Source of the DNA: Woeseiaceae bacterium
GTDB taxonomy: Bacteria; Pseudomonadota; Gammaproteobacteria; Steroidobacterales; Woeseiaceae
DNA: 64,000 nucleotides
Reading direction: 5' to 3'
Assembly (NCBI GenBank): GCA_021773095.1
Contig: JAJFKR010000005.1
Coordinates: 1-64,000 of the forward strand
Positions within the stretch are counted from its first letter, which is position 1. Each line of letters opens with the position of its first letter. Below are positions 1-9,456 of this stretch, one piece after another. The notes beneath the pieces are model-generated. The model saw only the letters and a program-made list of their open reading frames with translations. It searched no databases and was not told where the DNA came from. The position numbers and the translations under genes were made by a program.

Positions 1-71
1 TAGCCCTTCGCTTTACCGAGGACTTTCTTATGGCGGGCTTTGGCGGTTACGCCACTCTTAACTCTGGCCAT
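1..71 (-). CDS. rplT: 50S ribosomal protein L20, N-terminal part (cut by window edge)
   Basis: Only the first 23 or so codons are present; the rest lies left of the window. The visible residues begin MARVKSGVTAKARHKK and continue with VLGKAKGY, the conserved basic N-terminus of L20, which binds 23S rRNA early in large-subunit assembly. It starts at the ATG at 71, 14 bases after the rpmI stop, giving the usual infC-rpmI-rplT order. In other bacteria L20 represses this operon; nothing here tests that. Confidence 0.93.
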   Translation of the reverse strand, partial: MARVKSGVTAKARHKKVLGKAKG

Positions 72-85
72 CTCTCAATCTCCTC

Positions 86-283
86 TTAACTATAAGGGAG
101 CATGCGGCGCACGCTCTTTACGTCAGCTTCATGCACCTGCAGGGTCTTACCCAGGTTGCGTTTACGCTTTGACTTCTTTTTGGTAAGGATGTGATTGAGA
201 TGGGACTGGGCGCGCTTGAAGCCACCTTTACCCGTCTTCTTGAAGCGCTTGGCCGCGCCACGGTTGGTTTTCATCTTAGACAT
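86..283 (-). CDS. rpmI: 50S ribosomal protein L35
   Basis: Small basic ribosomal protein of the large subunit. The start [20 protein letters not shown] and the end RRMLPYS are diagnostic for L35. I chose the ATG at 283 over the in-frame ATG at 289: it gives 65 residues, the usual family length, and puts an AAGGA ribosome-binding site six bases upstream, whereas that site would abut the 289 codon. It lies between infC and rplT in the standard ribosomal operon. Confidence 0.95.
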   Translation of the reverse strand: MSKMKTNRGAAKRFKKTGKGGFKRAQSHLNHILTKKKSKRKRNLGKTLQVHEADVKSVRRMLPYS

Positions 284-404
284 TTTCATTCCTTAAGCCT
301 TGCTACGTACCGGCTTATTCCGGCCGCTGCAGGCGGGTAGAGCTATCCGGGTTGTCACACCCTTCAGCCATTACTCACTTTTACTGCTGTGATTAAATTC
401 TTAC

Positions 405-923
405 CTAGTGCTTCTTAGGCGCGATTACCATGATCATCTGCCGTCCTTCCATCTGCGGCATTTGTTCAACCGTGCCATATTCTTCCAGGTCATCTCTGAC
501 CCGGGTCAGGAGCTGCGCACCCAATTCCTTGTGCGCCATCTCCCGGCCTCTGAATCTCAACGTGACTTTGGTTTTGTCGCCAATTTCCAGAAAATGCACG
601 AGCTTGCCGAGCTTGATCTGGTAGTCACCTTCGTCTGTTCCCGGACGAAACTTGATCTCTTTTACGTGTACCTGTTTCTGTTTGCGTTTCGCGGACTGGG
701 CCTTCTTGTTTTGTTCGAACAAGTACTTGCCGAAATCCATAATTCGGCACACGGGCGGTTCAGCGTTTGGCGATACCTCAACGAGGTCCAGGCCCTCCTC
801 TTTCGCCAGCTCGATGCCAGCCCTGAGACTCATGACACCTGCTTGTTCGCCCTCTGAGTCGATCACTCGAACCTCAGCGGCCTCGATTTCGTCATTGCGC
901 CTTACGCGCTTTGTAACTGCGAT
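405..923 (-). CDS. infC: Translation initiation factor IF-3, probable AUC start
   Basis: IF-3 binds the 30S subunit, prevents premature 50S joining and proofreads the start codon and initiator tRNA. Conserved blocks are visible: [18 protein letters not shown], the lysine-rich linker, [16 protein letters not shown] and [13 protein letters not shown], ending in IAPKKH. The start is unusual. A GGAGG at 932-936 lies eight bases before an ATC codon at 921-923, whereas the only near-standard start, TTG at 927-929, sits two bases from that site. A rare AUU/AUC start is the known basis of IF-3 autoregulation, so I place the start at 923 (TTG at 929 is the alternative). thrS, the usual upstream neighbour, is absent; a tRNA gene and uvrB are there instead. 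Confidence 0.95.
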   Translation of the reverse strand: MAVTKRVRRNDEIEAAEVRVIDSEGEQAGVMSLRAGIELAKEEGLDLVEVSPNAEPPVCRIMDFGKYLFEQNKKAQSAKRKQKQVHVKEIKFRPGTDEGDYQIKLGKLVHFLEIGDKTKVTLRFRGREMAHKELGAQLLTRVRDDLEEYGTVEQMPQMEGRQMIMVIAPKKH

Positions 924-1002
924 ACCCAAATCCTCCGGTCACTAAACAATCCCGACACTTTAAAAGGCCACGTCAAACTGCCGCAGCCAGTGCGGGAACG
1001 CG

Positions 1003-1031
1003 ATTCTATATAGCCGCCACGCAGGATACAA
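1003..1031 (-). promoter_or_regulatory. Candidate sigma-70 promoter for infC-rpmI-rplT
   Basis: Minus-strand TTGTAT (1026-1031) and TAGAAT (1003-1008) are separated by 17 bases, upstream of infC and just downstream of tRNA-Val. Read by eye only. Confidence 0.5.
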
Positions 1032-1048
1032 CCTTGGAAACCATAAAT

Positions 1049-1123
1049 TGGTGGGCGATGGTGGTCTCGAACCACCGACCTCCACGATGTCAACGTGGCG
1101 CTCTACCCCTGAGCTAATCGCCC
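1049..1123 (-). tRNA. tRNA-Val (anticodon GAC)
   Basis: A 75-base cloverleaf with encoded CCA. Acceptor GGGCGAT pairs with ATCGCCC at 1053-1059. The anticodon stem CCACG/CGTGG encloses the loop TTGACAT, giving anticodon GAC. The T arm contains GGTTCGAGACC. It lies between uvrB and the infC operon on the same strand and has its own promoter-like sequence upstream. Confidence 0.96.
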
Positions 1124-1144
1124 TACCCCTTTGTGGGGACGCGT

Positions 1145-1173
1145 AAGATACTGAAGCATATGGTGAACTGCAA
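1145..1173 (-). promoter_or_regulatory. Candidate promoter for tRNA-Val
   Basis: TTGCAG (1168-1173) and TATCTT (1145-1150) on the minus strand with a 17-base spacer, in the gap between the uvrB stop and the tRNA. The tRNA 5' end lies about 20 bases downstream of the -10. Confidence 0.5.
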
Positions 1174-1179
1174 GGCTTC

Positions 1180-3237
1180 TTAGACGGCTTTTCGGTCAGC
1201 CAGTCCCAGCGAGTAGTTGCGCATCCGCTGGATATCATCGCGCAAGCGTGCTGCCTCCTCAAATTCGAGGTCCCTGGCGGCTTTCAGCATCAGTTTTTCG
1301 AGCTTGGCGGCCTTCCTGACGAGTTGCTCAGGACTCAAAACGTCATAGGGCACCTTGTCATCACCGACCATTCTGACCTCGGTCTGCGGATTCGGGTAGG
1401 CCGCCTCCATGATGTCGGTCACTTTCTTGACGATCGATTCGGGCTTGATACCGTGTTTCTTGTTGTGCGCTTCCTGTCGTTCGCGCCGCCGCCGGGTCTC
1501 CTCCATCGCGCGCTCCATGGAGCCGGTCATTTTGTCGGCATACAGTATCGCCGTGCCATTAATGTTTCGTGCTGCCCTGCCCATTGTCTGTATCAAGGAT
1601 CGGTCAGAGCGCAAGAAGCCTTCCTTATCGGCATCCAGAATAGCGACCAGCGATACCTCGGGCATATCCAGTCCCTCGCGCAACAAATTGATACCTACTA
1701 GCACATCAAACGCTCCCAAGCGTAAATCACGAATAATCTCGGTTCGCTCAACCGTACCAATGTCCGAATGCAGGTAGCGGACGCGCACGCCGTGTTCCTG
1801 CAAGTAGTCTGTCAGGTCCTCTGCCATGCGCTTCGTCAGCGTGGTAATCAGGACGCGTTCTTCAACCGCTACACGCCGGGATATCTCTGACAGGACGTCA
1901 TCAACCTGCGTTCTGGCGGGACGGACTTCGACCTTGGGATCGATGAGTCCCGTCGGGCGCACCAACTGCTCGACGACATTGTCGGTGAATTCATCCTCGT
2001 ATTTACCCGGTGTCGCCGACACGTACAGTGTTTGCGGTGACAGGCCTTCAAACTCGTCGAAACGAAGTGGTCTGTTGTCGAGCGCCGATGGCAACCGAAA
2101 ACCGTGTTCAACAAGAGTTTCCTTGCGAGACCGGTCACCTTTGTACATCGCCCCCAGTTGCGGCACGGTCACGTGGCTTTCATCGATGACGAGGATGGCA
2201 TTTTCAGGGACGTAATCGAACAAACACGGCGGCGGTTCGCCGACCTCGCGGCCTGACAGATAGCGGGAGTAGTTCTCGATTCCAGAGCAATACCCAAGTT
2301 CTCTTATCATCTCCAAATCAAATAAGGTTCGTTGTTCAAGTCTTTGAGCTTCAAGAAGTTTTTGATTCTCACGGAGGTACACCAGGCGCTCTTTTAGTTC
2401 TACCTTGATCTGCTCGCAGGCCTCGAGCAGCCGCTCTCTTGGCGTCACATAGTGGCTTTTCGGGAAGATTGTTAATCTCGGCACGCGGCGCACGACCTCT
2501 CCCGTCAGCGGATCGAAGTAGGACAGCGACTCGATTTCATCATCGAACAACTCAATACGAACGGCATCTTTCTCCGATTCGGCCGGGAACACATCGATGA
2601 CATCCCCTCGCACGCGATAGGTACCCTGAGACAAGTCCAGTTCATTACGCTTGTATTGCAACTCCGCAAGCCTCCGCAGCAGGCTTCGTTGATCAAGTCG
2701 ATCACCGCGCCCAAGGTGCAAAACCATACTGAAGTAAGCCTCGGGATCGCCCAGGCCGTATATCGCGGAGACAGTGGCGACAATGATTACGTCGGGGCGT
2801 TCGATTAACGCCTTGGTTGCCGACAAACGCATCTGCTCAATGTGCTGATTGATCGATGCGTCTTTCTCTATGTAGGTGTCCGAGCTCGGCACGTAGGCCT
2901 CTGGCTGGTAGTAATCGTAATAGGAGACGAAATACTCGACTGCGTTGCGCGGAAAGAACTCGCGCATCTCTCCGTAGAGTTGTGCGGCCAGTGTCTTGTT
3001 GGGCGCGAGTATGATCGCCGGCCGCTGTGAACGGCTGACGATACTGGCAACTGTAAACGTCTTGCCCGATCCCGTTACACCCAACAGCGTCTGCCGCGCC
3101 AGACCATCGTCAAGACCTTCCAGTAATCCGGAAATAGCTTTGCCCTGGTCACCCGCCGGCTCAAAATCCGACACCAGCGTTAGCCGGTCGCGATCATCGC
3201 TGAGTTGCTTGGGAAGGTCTGCTGATTGTCGTACCAT
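1180..3237 (-). CDS. uvrB: Excinuclease ABC subunit B
   Basis: Damage-verifying helicase-like subunit of nucleotide excision repair; it receives damaged DNA from UvrA and recruits UvrC for incision. Visible features: Walker A GVTGSGKT at residues 53-60, the beta-hairpin region [12 protein letters not shown] at about 107-117, the DESHV Walker B motif, helicase motifs such as [10 protein letters not shown] and QTMGRAARN, and a C-terminal UVR domain ([16 protein letters not shown]) that contacts UvrC. At 685 residues it is full length for the family. It is divergent from the aminotransferase, the two start codons being only 27 bases apart, so their promoters must overlap the opposite genes. Confidence 0.98.
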   Translation of the reverse strand: MVRQSADLPKQLSDDRDRLTLVSDFEPAGDQGKAISGLLEGLDDGLARQTLLGVTGSGKTFTVASIVSRSQRPAIILAPNKTLAAQLYGEMREFFPRNAVEYFVSYYDYYQPEAYVPSSDTYIEKDASINQHIEQMRLSATKALIERPDVIIVATVSAIYGLGDPEAYFSMVLHLGRGDRLDQRSLLRRLAELQYKRNELDLSQGTYRVRGDVIDVFPAESEKDAVRIELFDDEIESLSYFDPLTGEVVRRVPRLTIFPKSHYVTPRERLLEACEQIKVELKERLVYLRENQKLLEAQRLEQRTLFDLEMIRELGYCSGIENYSRYLSGREVGEPPPCLFDYVPENAILVIDESHVTVPQLGAMYKGDRSRKETLVEHGFRLPSALDNRPLRFDEFEGLSPQTLYVSATPGKYEDEFTDNVVEQLVRPTGLIDPKVEVRPARTQVDDVLSEISRRVAVEERVLITTLTKRMAEDLTDYLQEHGVRVRYLHSDIGTVERTEIIRDLRLGAFDVLVGINLLREGLDMPEVSLVAILDADKEGFLRSDRSLIQTMGRAARNINGTAILYADKMTGSMERAMEETRRRRERQEAHNKKHGIKPESIVKKVTDIMEAAYPNPQTEVRMVGDDKVPYDVLSPEQLVRKAAKLEKLMLKAARDLEFEEAARLRDDIQRMRNYSLGLADRKAV

Positions 3238-3264
3238 AGCCGGGCATTTAAGAGAGGCAATCGA

Positions 3265-4449
3265 GTGAGTTTATCAGTTTCCAAAAGAATGGCAGCCATT
3301 CAGGCATCACCAACCGGGGCCGTATTGGCGCTTGCCACTGAATTGCGGGCTGCCGGACGGGATATTATCAGCCTGGGAACCGGTGAGCCTGATTTTGACA
3401 CGCCACAGCACATTAAGGACGCCGCCCAACAGGCGATTAACGACGGTGCCACCAAGTACACGCCCATTGATGGAACGGCAGAACTCAAGTCCGCGATTCA
3501 GCAGAAATTCTCGGCGGAAAATTCGCTCAGCTACGATATCTCACAGATCATCGTTTCGAGCGGCGCCAAGCAGTGTCTGTTCAACCTCTGCATTGGGCTC
3601 CTGGGGCCCGGGGATGAGGCAGTCATCCCGGCACCCCACTGGGTCTCGTACCCCGACATGGTACGGCTGGCGGGCGCTGAACCCGTTATCGTCGCAGCGG
3701 GCATCGAAGCGGACTTCAAGATCACCCCGGCACAGCTGCGAACCGCGATATCTGACAAAACCCGTTTAGTGATACTGAATAGCCCGGGCAATCCGACCGG
3801 AGCCAGTTATTCGAAGAGTGAGCTGCAGGCATTGGGGACGGTGCTGGCCGATCATCCGAATATTGTTATTGCCGCCGATGACATCTACGAACATATCCAG
3901 TGGGGTTCGAATCCGTTTTGCAGTTTTGCCGCGGCCTGCCCTGGCCTCTTTGACCGCACGGTGACTATAAACGGCGTGTCGAAAGCATACGCAATGACGG
4001 GTTGGCGCATTGGCTACTGCGCCGGACCCATTGAACTCATCACGGCAATGAAAACCATCCAGAGCCAAAGCACCTCCAATCCTTGTAGCATATCTCAAGT
4101 TGCAGCAGTAGCGGCTTTGTCAGGTGACCAGTCTCCGGTCGTGGAAATGACAACGGCTTACAAGCACCGCCAGGATTTCGTAGTCGCGGCATTGAATGAT
4201 ATCGACGGCTTCGAATGCCGCAGTGGAGAAGGCACTTTTTACGCATTTCCGCGCGTTACCGGGGCGATGAAACACAGGATGCTGACTAGTGACACGGATC
4301 TCGTTGCGCTGCTGCTTAATGATGCCGACGTCGCGTGCGTACCGGGTACCGCGTTTGGTGCACCCGGTTACCTGCGGCTGTCATTTGCGTGCTCAATGGA
4401 AATGCTCGACGAGGCAATCAATCGAATAAAACGGGCGCTTATGGCTTGA
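3265..4449 (+). CDS. Class I pyridoxal-phosphate aminotransferase, aspartate aminotransferase type
   Basis: Likely transfers the amino group between aspartate and 2-oxoglutarate; some members of this prokaryotic Ib-type branch also use prephenate or aromatic substrates. Visible: [14 protein letters not shown] near the N-terminus, NSPGNPTGA around the cofactor-binding Asn, and [10 protein letters not shown] with the PLP-binding lysine at about residue 240. The GTG at 3265 is preferred because a GAGAGG site sits seven bases upstream and the protein then begins VSLSVSKRM, like relatives; it gives 394 residues. An upstream in-frame ATG at 3226 would run into uvrB. The gene stands alone and is followed by tRNA-Asn. 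Confidence 0.92.
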   Translation: MSLSVSKRMAAIQASPTGAVLALATELRAAGRDIISLGTGEPDFDTPQHIKDAAQQAINDGATKYTPIDGTAELKSAIQQKFSAENSLSYDISQIIVSSGAKQCLFNLCIGLLGPGDEAVIPAPHWVSYPDMVRLAGAEPVIVAAGIEADFKITPAQLRTAISDKTRLVILNSPGNPTGASYSKSELQALGTVLADHPNIVIAADDIYEHIQWGSNPFCSFAAACPGLFDRTVTINGVSKAYAMTGWRIGYCAGPIELITAMKTIQSQSTSNPCSISQVAAVAALSGDQSPVVEMTTAYKHRQDFVVAALNDIDGFECRSGEGTFYAFPRVTGAMKHRMLTSDTDLVALLLNDADVACVPGTAFGAPGYLRLSFACSMEMLDEAINRIKRALMA

Positions 4450-4474
4450 CTTCAGACCCCCTCTGAACCAAAAT
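4446..4474 (+). promoter_or_regulatory. Candidate promoter for tRNA-Asn
   Basis: TTGACT (4446-4451), 17-base spacer, CAAAAT (4469-4474). The -35 overlaps the aminotransferase stop codon. The spacer region carries the small palindrome TTCAGA-N5-TCTGAA (4451-4467). Confidence 0.45.
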
Positions 4475-4517
4475 CCCGGCCCGCACCTAGTAGCAACAGC
4501 TATCGGTGCCGACCTAT

Positions 4518-4593
4518 TCCCCGATAGCTCAGTTGGTAGAGCGATTGACTGTTAATCAATTGGTCCCTGGTTCGAGTCCGGGTCGGGGAGCCA
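4518..4593 (+). tRNA. tRNA-Asn (anticodon GTT)
   Basis: A 76-base cloverleaf with encoded CCA at 4591-4593. Acceptor TCCCCGA pairs with TCGGGGA at 4583-4589, the D arm contains AGCTCAGTTGGTAGAGC, the anticodon loop is CTGTTAA (anticodon GTT), and the T arm is CTGGTTCGAGTCCGG. Confidence 0.97.
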
Positions 4594-4599
4594 AATTCG

Positions 4600-4629
4600 A
4601 AAAGGCCTTCTATTGAAGGCCTTTTTTAT
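4600..4629. terminator. Bidirectional intrinsic terminator after tRNA-Asn
   Basis: AAAAGGCCTTC, loop TATT, GAAGGCCTTTTTT. The T run serves the plus-strand tRNA and the A run serves the minus-strand gene whose stop codon overlaps the structure at 4626-4628. Confidence 0.85.
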
Positions 4630-4991
4630 TCTCGACGACGGTAGAACGCGTCGAAAGTTGGGCTCCAGCTTTCGCCATCATCCGTTGACACTTCGATCAA
4701 CTGACGAACGCTTCCATCCGCGTTCGGTGTCAACGTCGTTCGATCCAAATAGCGGCTGCCATCAGGGCGACTGATCGTGCCTTGAAATCGCACCCCGTTT
4801 CCCTCTGTTTGCTCGACCAGAGTCTTTTCCTTAACGCCACCAGGATTGGCCGCCCACTCGCCCACCCAAAAATCCAGCAGAGAATAGATTTCCTGATCGG
4901 CGCACTTTTGCGGCGCTGTCTCCTGGGCAAGCAGACCGGATGTGGTAGCCGAAAGGCAGTAGATAATTGCGGTCAGAAAAATGCGTTTCAT
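4626..4991 (-). CDS. Secreted protein of unknown function, DUF1579-like
   Basis: A 121-residue protein with a clear signal peptide (hydrophobic stretch to about residue 22, cleavage likely at LLA-QE). The mature part has DFWVGEWAANPGG and later SRPDGSRYLDRTTLTPNADG. A DFWxGxW motif followed by such strands is typical of small beta-barrel proteins annotated DUF1579 or similar; this is a resemblance from memory, not a search. The ATG at 4991 has a GAGG seven bases upstream. Only 27 bases separate it from the upstream M20 peptidase gene, so the two are probably co-transcribed. No enzymatic motif is visible. Confidence 0.7.
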   Translation of the reverse strand: MKRIFLTAIIYCLSATTSGLLAQETAPQKCADQEIYSLLDFWVGEWAANPGGVKEKTLVEQTEGNGVRFQGTISRPDGSRYLDRTTLTPNADGSVRQLIEVSTDDGESWSPTFDAFYRRRE

Positions 4992-5018
4992 GGGTTGTCC
5001 TCGCGTCGTTGAATTAGA

Positions 5019-6422
5019 TCACTGGGTTGCGGCAATTTCGATCACAACATTCCACATGAATTGCACCAATTCGACGAACGCCTCCTCAGTGATACGTTCG
5101 TTATCGCCATGCGCACCGAAGCCGCTATTTAGCTCCTCGACCGATCGTGACGGCCCTATCCCGTATGCCTGCACACCTTTGGCCCTGACTTGCGCCATAT
5201 CGGTGGCGCCCGTCGACATGACAGGAAGAACGGTCGCGGCCGGGTACATTTGCCGGGCAACACGCTCCAGTGTCTGAAACATCTCGTTATCAATTTCCGA
5301 GGGTGGAGCTGCAGGTCGATAGATGCGCTCCGGAACAATTTCCACACGCGGATCATCTATCACTGTCGCGAGTTTCTGATAGAAGTCCTTGAGGCTTTCA
5401 TCCGGTAACATGCGAATATCCAGAATGGCACTGGCTTCTGATGGGATAACATTTTTCCTAAACCCTGCGTCTATCACAGTCGGCGCGACAGACGTGCGCG
5501 AGATCGAGTAGTGGTACGGAAAATTCTCCAGGAAATACTGCTGAATCGCCTCGCTTTCTTCGGCGTTTTCTACATTATTGTATCGATGTGCATCGGCTGG
5601 CTCTGAAATCTCCGCCATTCTCTGGAAGTACTCTCGAGTTGTGTCGTTAAAACGTACTTCTGTCTCCCAGGTGCCGGCCCTGGCAACCGCATTCGCAAGA
5701 ATCAGAACCGCGTTCTCCAGCGTCGGAATCGACCCATGACTCGGCTTGCCGCGCGCCACGAGCGTGACCCGACGTGGCATTTTTTCGGTCGTCTCAATAC
5801 CAACGGTTTTTACTTCGTCGTTTTCTATGACGTTTGTGCCACCCTCCGCAAGGCAGTATTCGGCATCAATTACATCAAAATGTTTTTCAACCATGAAGTT
5901 GATACCCACTTCCGGCGTTCCTTCCTCGCCTGATTCGGCCAGAAAAATTACATCCCGGTCCAGCTCAACCTCATAACGTTGCAACAGTTTCATCACCATC
6001 AAACCGGCCGCAACATTATCTTTATCATCCAGCGCGCCGCGACCGTAAATGAAACCATCCTGTCGCATCCCGCTAAAGGGATCCGCGTACCATTTGTCGG
6101 CTTGCACCCCCACAACGTCTGTGTGACCCATAATCAGTATTGGACGCTTTGAACCGTTTCCGTTTATTCGCGCAACCAGATTGGCGCGGGACGCTTCCAG
6201 TGCGTACAACTCAGACTGGATTCCCTCATTCCCAAGCTCGGTCTTCAGGTATTCTGCAACCTCGGTTTCATTCCCGGGGGGATTGGAGGAATTGATCTGG
6301 ATTAGCTCAACGAGGTGATCAATTGACTCCGCACCAACCTCATCCCAATCGATCAAATAGCTTTGTTGTGCGCCAGCAAGTACTGGGAGACTTGACAAAA
6401 AAAGGACAAAAATCCAACGCAT
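5019..6422 (-). CDS. Secreted M20-family metallopeptidase (carboxypeptidase PM20D1/CPG2-like)
   Basis: A 467-residue zinc-dependent amidohydrolase/peptidase. An N-terminal signal peptide (MRWIFVLFLSSLPVLAGA) sends it to the periplasm or outside. Metal-site motifs are intact: GHTDVVGV, GRGALDDKDN with the bridging Asp, and the catalytic pair in AESGEEG. The family hydrolyses peptide or N-acyl-amino-acid bonds; the real substrate cannot be read from sequence. The small secreted protein downstream is 27 bases away, so the pair is probably one transcript. The gene is self-contained and apparently complete. Confidence 0.9.
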   Translation of the reverse strand: MRWIFVLFLSSLPVLAGAQQSYLIDWDEVGAESIDHLVELIQINSSNPPGNETEVAEYLKTELGNEGIQSELYALEASRANLVARINGNGSKRPILIMGHTDVVGVQADKWYADPFSGMRQDGFIYGRGALDDKDNVAAGLMVMKLLQRYEVELDRDVIFLAESGEEGTPEVGINFMVEKHFDVIDAEYCLAEGGTNVIENDEVKTVGIETTEKMPRRVTLVARGKPSHGSIPTLENAVLILANAVARAGTWETEVRFNDTTREYFQRMAEISEPADAHRYNNVENAEESEAIQQYFLENFPYHYSISRTSVAPTVIDAGFRKNVIPSEASAILDIRMLPDESLKDFYQKLATVIDDPRVEIVPERIYRPAAPPSEIDNEMFQTLERVARQMYPAATVLPVMSTGATDMAQVRAKGVQAYGIGPSRSVEELNSGFGAHGDNERITEEAFVELVQFMWNVVIEIAATQ

Positions 6423-6559
6423 AGTGTTTCTTCCCTTGCAGATTTTTAGACAGCGGTCGCAGGATATTAGCGCATATCTTGAGCTAAGAGAGACCCTCGA
6501 TGAGGATCGGCCATCGGAGCACAGGGGGCTTATTCGGAGAAGTGAAGGTCCTGAGGCTG

Positions 6560-7468
6560 CTATTCCGAAAGCACTTCTTTTAGGTGATCTCGAAATCTCT
6601 CGCCAGTATCCGGATGGTTGAGTCCGTAGGCAACGGTGGCCTGCAGGTAGCCGAGTTTGCTGCCGCAGTCGTATCGCACTCCTTCGAATGAGTATGCATA
6701 AACCGGCGATTCATCCAACAGTGCTGCGATGCCATCGGTGAGCTGAATCTCGCCTCCTGCGCCCCTGCCGATATTTGCCAACTTGTCGAAAATATCCGGC
6801 GCCAGCAAATAACGTCCAACGACCGCCGAATTTGATGGCGCGTCTTCCGGTGACGGTTTTTCAATGATCTGGGTAATACGATTTTTGTTGCTCTCATCGA
6901 CCGCGACAATGCCGTAGCTCGAGGTATTTTCACGCGGCACCGTCTCGACGGCGACAACGCTGCCACCGTGCTCGGAATATTCTGTCGACATTTGTTCGAG
7001 GCATCCAGTGGATCCCGCAATGAGATCGTCCGCGAGATGTACGAAAAACGGTTCGTCACCGACTGCCGGACGTGCGCAAAGTACCGCGTGGCCGAGACCC
7101 AGTGGTTTGCCTTGTCGTATGTATATGCAGGAAACACCGGCGGGTACGATATCCTGAATTGAGCGCAGTAATTCATTCTTTCCGGAATCCGTCAGGGCCT
7201 GTTCGAGTTCCGGGTCTGTATCAAAATGATCTTCGATCGCTCGTTTGGAGCTGCCGGTCACAAAAACGAGTTTGGTTGCTCCCGCATCTATCGCCTCCTC
7301 CACCGCATACTGAATTAACGGCTTATCAACGATCGGCAGCATTTCTTTCGGGCTCGCCTTCGTCGCAGGCAGGAACCGCGTTCCACGACCTGCAACCGGA
7401 AATACTGCTGCTCTGACTTTCTGCGCCACCGAATGCTCCACCGATTTCTGAGCACGCATCATAGCCAA
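6560..7468 (-). CDS. galU: UTP-glucose-1-phosphate uridylyltransferase
   Basis: Makes UDP-glucose from UTP and glucose-1-phosphate for envelope polysaccharide and glycolipid synthesis. The nucleotidyltransferase signature [15 protein letters not shown] with [20 protein letters not shown] is near the N-terminus; [12 protein letters not shown] and [14 protein letters not shown] are further family blocks. At 302 residues it matches the usual length. Several ATGs near 7468 make the exact start uncertain by a few codons. The 137-base gap to the peptidase downstream holds nothing I recognise. Confidence 0.96.
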   Translation of the reverse strand: MAMMRAQKSVEHSVAQKVRAAVFPVAGRGTRFLPATKASPKEMLPIVDKPLIQYAVEEAIDAGATKLVFVTGSSKRAIEDHFDTDPELEQALTDSGKNELLRSIQDIVPAGVSCIYIRQGKPLGLGHAVLCARPAVGDEPFFVHLADDLIAGSTGCLEQMSTEYSEHGGSVVAVETVPRENTSSYGIVAVDESNKNRITQIIEKPSPEDAPSNSAVVGRYLLAPDIFDKLANIGRGAGGEIQLTDGIAALLDESPVYAYSFEGVRYDCGSKLGYLQATVAYGLNHPDTGERFRDHLKEVLSE

Positions 7469-7515
7469 ATTGCGGTGCCAGCGTCATGAACCGCGTCACG
7501 TTGGCAAGCGAGAAT

Positions 7516-7548
7516 GGGGTCGCGCAAGGAGCGAACCGGCGCGACCCC
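7516..7548. repeat. Perfect 10-bp inverted repeat in the galU/comEA gap
   Basis: GGGGTCGCGC (7516-7525) and GCGCGACCCC (7539-7548) with a 13-base loop. It lies downstream of the ComEA-like gene and upstream of galU on the minus strand. There is no T run on either side, so it is not a typical intrinsic terminator. Confidence 0.6.
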
Positions 7549-7579
7549 GGAAACAGCGATCTACAACGAACTCAAATCG

Positions 7580-7855
7580 CTATTTCTTTTTCGGTGTCGC
7601 CACTTGAATATCTGCACGGTTCTTATCGACCGTTCGCTCCCCGATGCCCTTCACCAATGACAGATCATCGGCGCTCTTGAACGGGCCGTGCTTGGAACGG
7701 TACTCAACGATCGCCCTGGCTTTGGACAATCCGACGCCATTTAGCTGGGCGGCGATGGTCTCAGCATCGGCTGTGTTGATGTTGACCTGACCAGCGAATG
7801 CCAGCATGGGCAACGACATCAGCACTATCGCGGCTGCGGTGGTTAGAAATCTCAT
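7580..7855 (-). CDS. Secreted helix-hairpin-helix protein, ComEA-like
   Basis: A 91-residue protein: signal peptide MRFLTTAAAIVLMSLPMLAFA, then a double helix-hairpin-helix domain (VNINTADAETIAAQLNGVG, KARAIVEYR, KGIGERTVDKN). Stand-alone versions of this domain are common in proteobacteria, bind DNA in the periplasm and often help uptake of transforming DNA. The ATG at 7855 is chosen because GGAG lies six bases upstream; the longer frame to 7885 would hide the signal peptide. The final PKKK tail is basic. Neighbours (lapB, galU) do not point to competence. Confidence 0.88.
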   Translation of the reverse strand: MRFLTTAAAIVLMSLPMLAFAGQVNINTADAETIAAQLNGVGLSKARAIVEYRSKHGPFKSADDLSLVKGIGERTVDKNRADIQVATPKKK

Positions 7856-7961
7856 CTGAAGCTCCTTACTCGTGTCATGGAACACGGGAGCTTATGCATT
7901 CAAAGGAGCTTCGGCCCCTTGCAAAATGGGCCAATTTACATAGAAACGGGCTGGCCGTTAA

Positions 7962-9164
7962 TCAGCGATTAGTGATGCTGTGCTGCAATACCGTATCGAA
8001 TTGAACCCTTGACGCCGGGCGTTGCGTCTCCCAGTTTCGGCAACTGGGACACTGCCAAAGTAATCGCTGGCTAGAAAACCCACACTCCTGACACTGGTAT
8101 CGTGGCGTCGCGCTGGCAAGCTTCGAGAGTGCCCCACGGACTTTGGCAAGTGCTGATGCATTCGAACCCTTGTCGCCTGTCGATAACTGCTGCAATTCAA
8201 CAAATTCGCCGAGCGTTGGCTCATTCAGCATATATTGTTCCACGCAATCATCTATCACCGGGATACCCCCCAGATCATTCACTATTGCTGTGTAAGCAAC
8301 GAGAGAGTTTGTCTCGGGATTTTTCTTCAAAAGGGCCCGCAATGCAGACTCAAGTTCCGCCGTCGCATCCTCACGCTCGTAGATCGCAACGATTTCCGGC
8401 AAGGCTTCCGCGATAAGGTAAGTGTTCTCATCGATGATGCGGTGATAGAGCTTTAACGCGGTCTTGTTGTCGTCGGTATCTCGAGCAATATGCGCTCGCG
8501 TCAACGCACCACGCATCGTTCTTGGTCGCCCGGCCTGTGCTTTTTTTACGTACTTTCGGGCCGACGCGTAGTCGTTATTTGCGGCGGCAGCCTCAGCAAG
8601 CTCACAAAGATAATGTGCAATCTGCAAAGCCAGGGAGCGACCACCCAGAACCTCGAGGCGCTGCCCGGCATCGATTGCCTTCTCCCACTCGCGCTCCTGT
8701 TCGTAGATTCCGCCCAATGCCTCGAGTGCCTGCACCTGGTACCGCGAGCCCTGCGCCAATCTCACGAAAAGCTTCTCAGCCCGATCGAGCAATCCGGCAC
8801 CGAGATAGTCTTTAGCGAGCGAATACAAGGCCTGATCCCGCTGCTCAGCGGCAAGATCCGGTCTCGCGATGATGTTTTGGTGAATGCGGATCGCCCGATC
8901 AACTTCTCCGCGCCGCCGAAACAGACTGCCCAGTGCAAAGTGAGTTTCGATCGTCTTGTCATCGACGCGTACCATGCGCAGGAAGTGTTCGAGGGCCTGA
9001 TCCGTTTGCTCGTTAAGCAGGAAGTTAAGGCCCTTTAGATAATCAATATTGAGCGGTGGCGGTGCATCCTCATCGTCTCGCTCACCGAATCGCCCCATAG
9101 CCCAGCCCGCGGCAGCCAATAACAGGAACAGCCCGGCTAGCAGAAAAGTGGATTCAGTCGGCAT
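7962..9164 (-). CDS. lapB: Lipopolysaccharide assembly protein B
   Basis: Inner-membrane adaptor that controls LpxC turnover by FtsH and couples LPS synthesis to transport. Layout: one N-terminal membrane anchor (LLAGLFLLLAAAGWAMGRF), about nine TPR-like repeats (for example FALGSLFRRRGEVDRAIRIH), and a C-terminal rubredoxin-type metal knuckle with CQECG and CPSCRNWE. Length of 400 residues is near the family's 389. Its start overlaps the lapA stop by 11 bases, the standard ihfB-lapA-lapB arrangement. Confidence 0.95.
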   Translation of the reverse strand: MPTESTFLLAGLFLLLAAAGWAMGRFGERDDEDAPPPLNIDYLKGLNFLLNEQTDQALEHFLRMVRVDDKTIETHFALGSLFRRRGEVDRAIRIHQNIIARPDLAAEQRDQALYSLAKDYLGAGLLDRAEKLFVRLAQGSRYQVQALEALGGIYEQEREWEKAIDAGQRLEVLGGRSLALQIAHYLCELAEAAAANNDYASARKYVKKAQAGRPRTMRGALTRAHIARDTDDNKTALKLYHRIIDENTYLIAEALPEIVAIYEREDATAELESALRALLKKNPETNSLVAYTAIVNDLGGIPVIDDCVEQYMLNEPTLGEFVELQQLSTGDKGSNASALAKVRGALSKLASATPRYQCQECGFSSQRLLWQCPSCRNWETQRPASRVQFDTVLQHSITNR

Positions 9165-9456
9165 CGCTTAACGGCAGGCTTCTCAAACTACTGACTTCGT
9201 TTTCGGACATACGCAGGGAACGACGCAACATTCGACGTTCGTTGGATACTTTAAGTGCGTACAGCCCCATGCAAATAACACCGAAGAGCCAGCCCACCGC
9301 GAACGCGATGGTAAATGCGAGTGATACCGGGGCGCTGGTCTCCCAATGAAGCAGCTTGATGCCAACCTCACCCGGGTTGCCGGCCGTGAACACGACCATC
9401 GCCGAAAATATCAGGACGATCAGTATTGCCAGACCGATACGTTTTAGAACAATCAA
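9154..9456 (-). CDS. lapA: Lipopolysaccharide assembly protein A
   Basis: A 100-residue inner-membrane protein that works with LapB. Two membrane helices are visible ([18 protein letters not shown] and [20 protein letters not shown]) followed by a basic, coiled C-terminal segment ([15 protein letters not shown]). The start overlaps the ihfB stop by four bases and the stop overlaps lapB, implying translational coupling. Confidence 0.92.
   Translation of the reverse strand: MIVLKRIGLAILIVLIFSAMVVFTAGNPGEVGIKLLHWETSAPVSLAFTIAFAVGWLFGVICMGLYALKVSNERRMLRRSLRMSENEVSSLRSLPLSDAD

Noticed and set aside
408..857. Plus-strand frame antisense to infC
   Set aside because: Shadow of a highly conserved gene; no independent coding signals.
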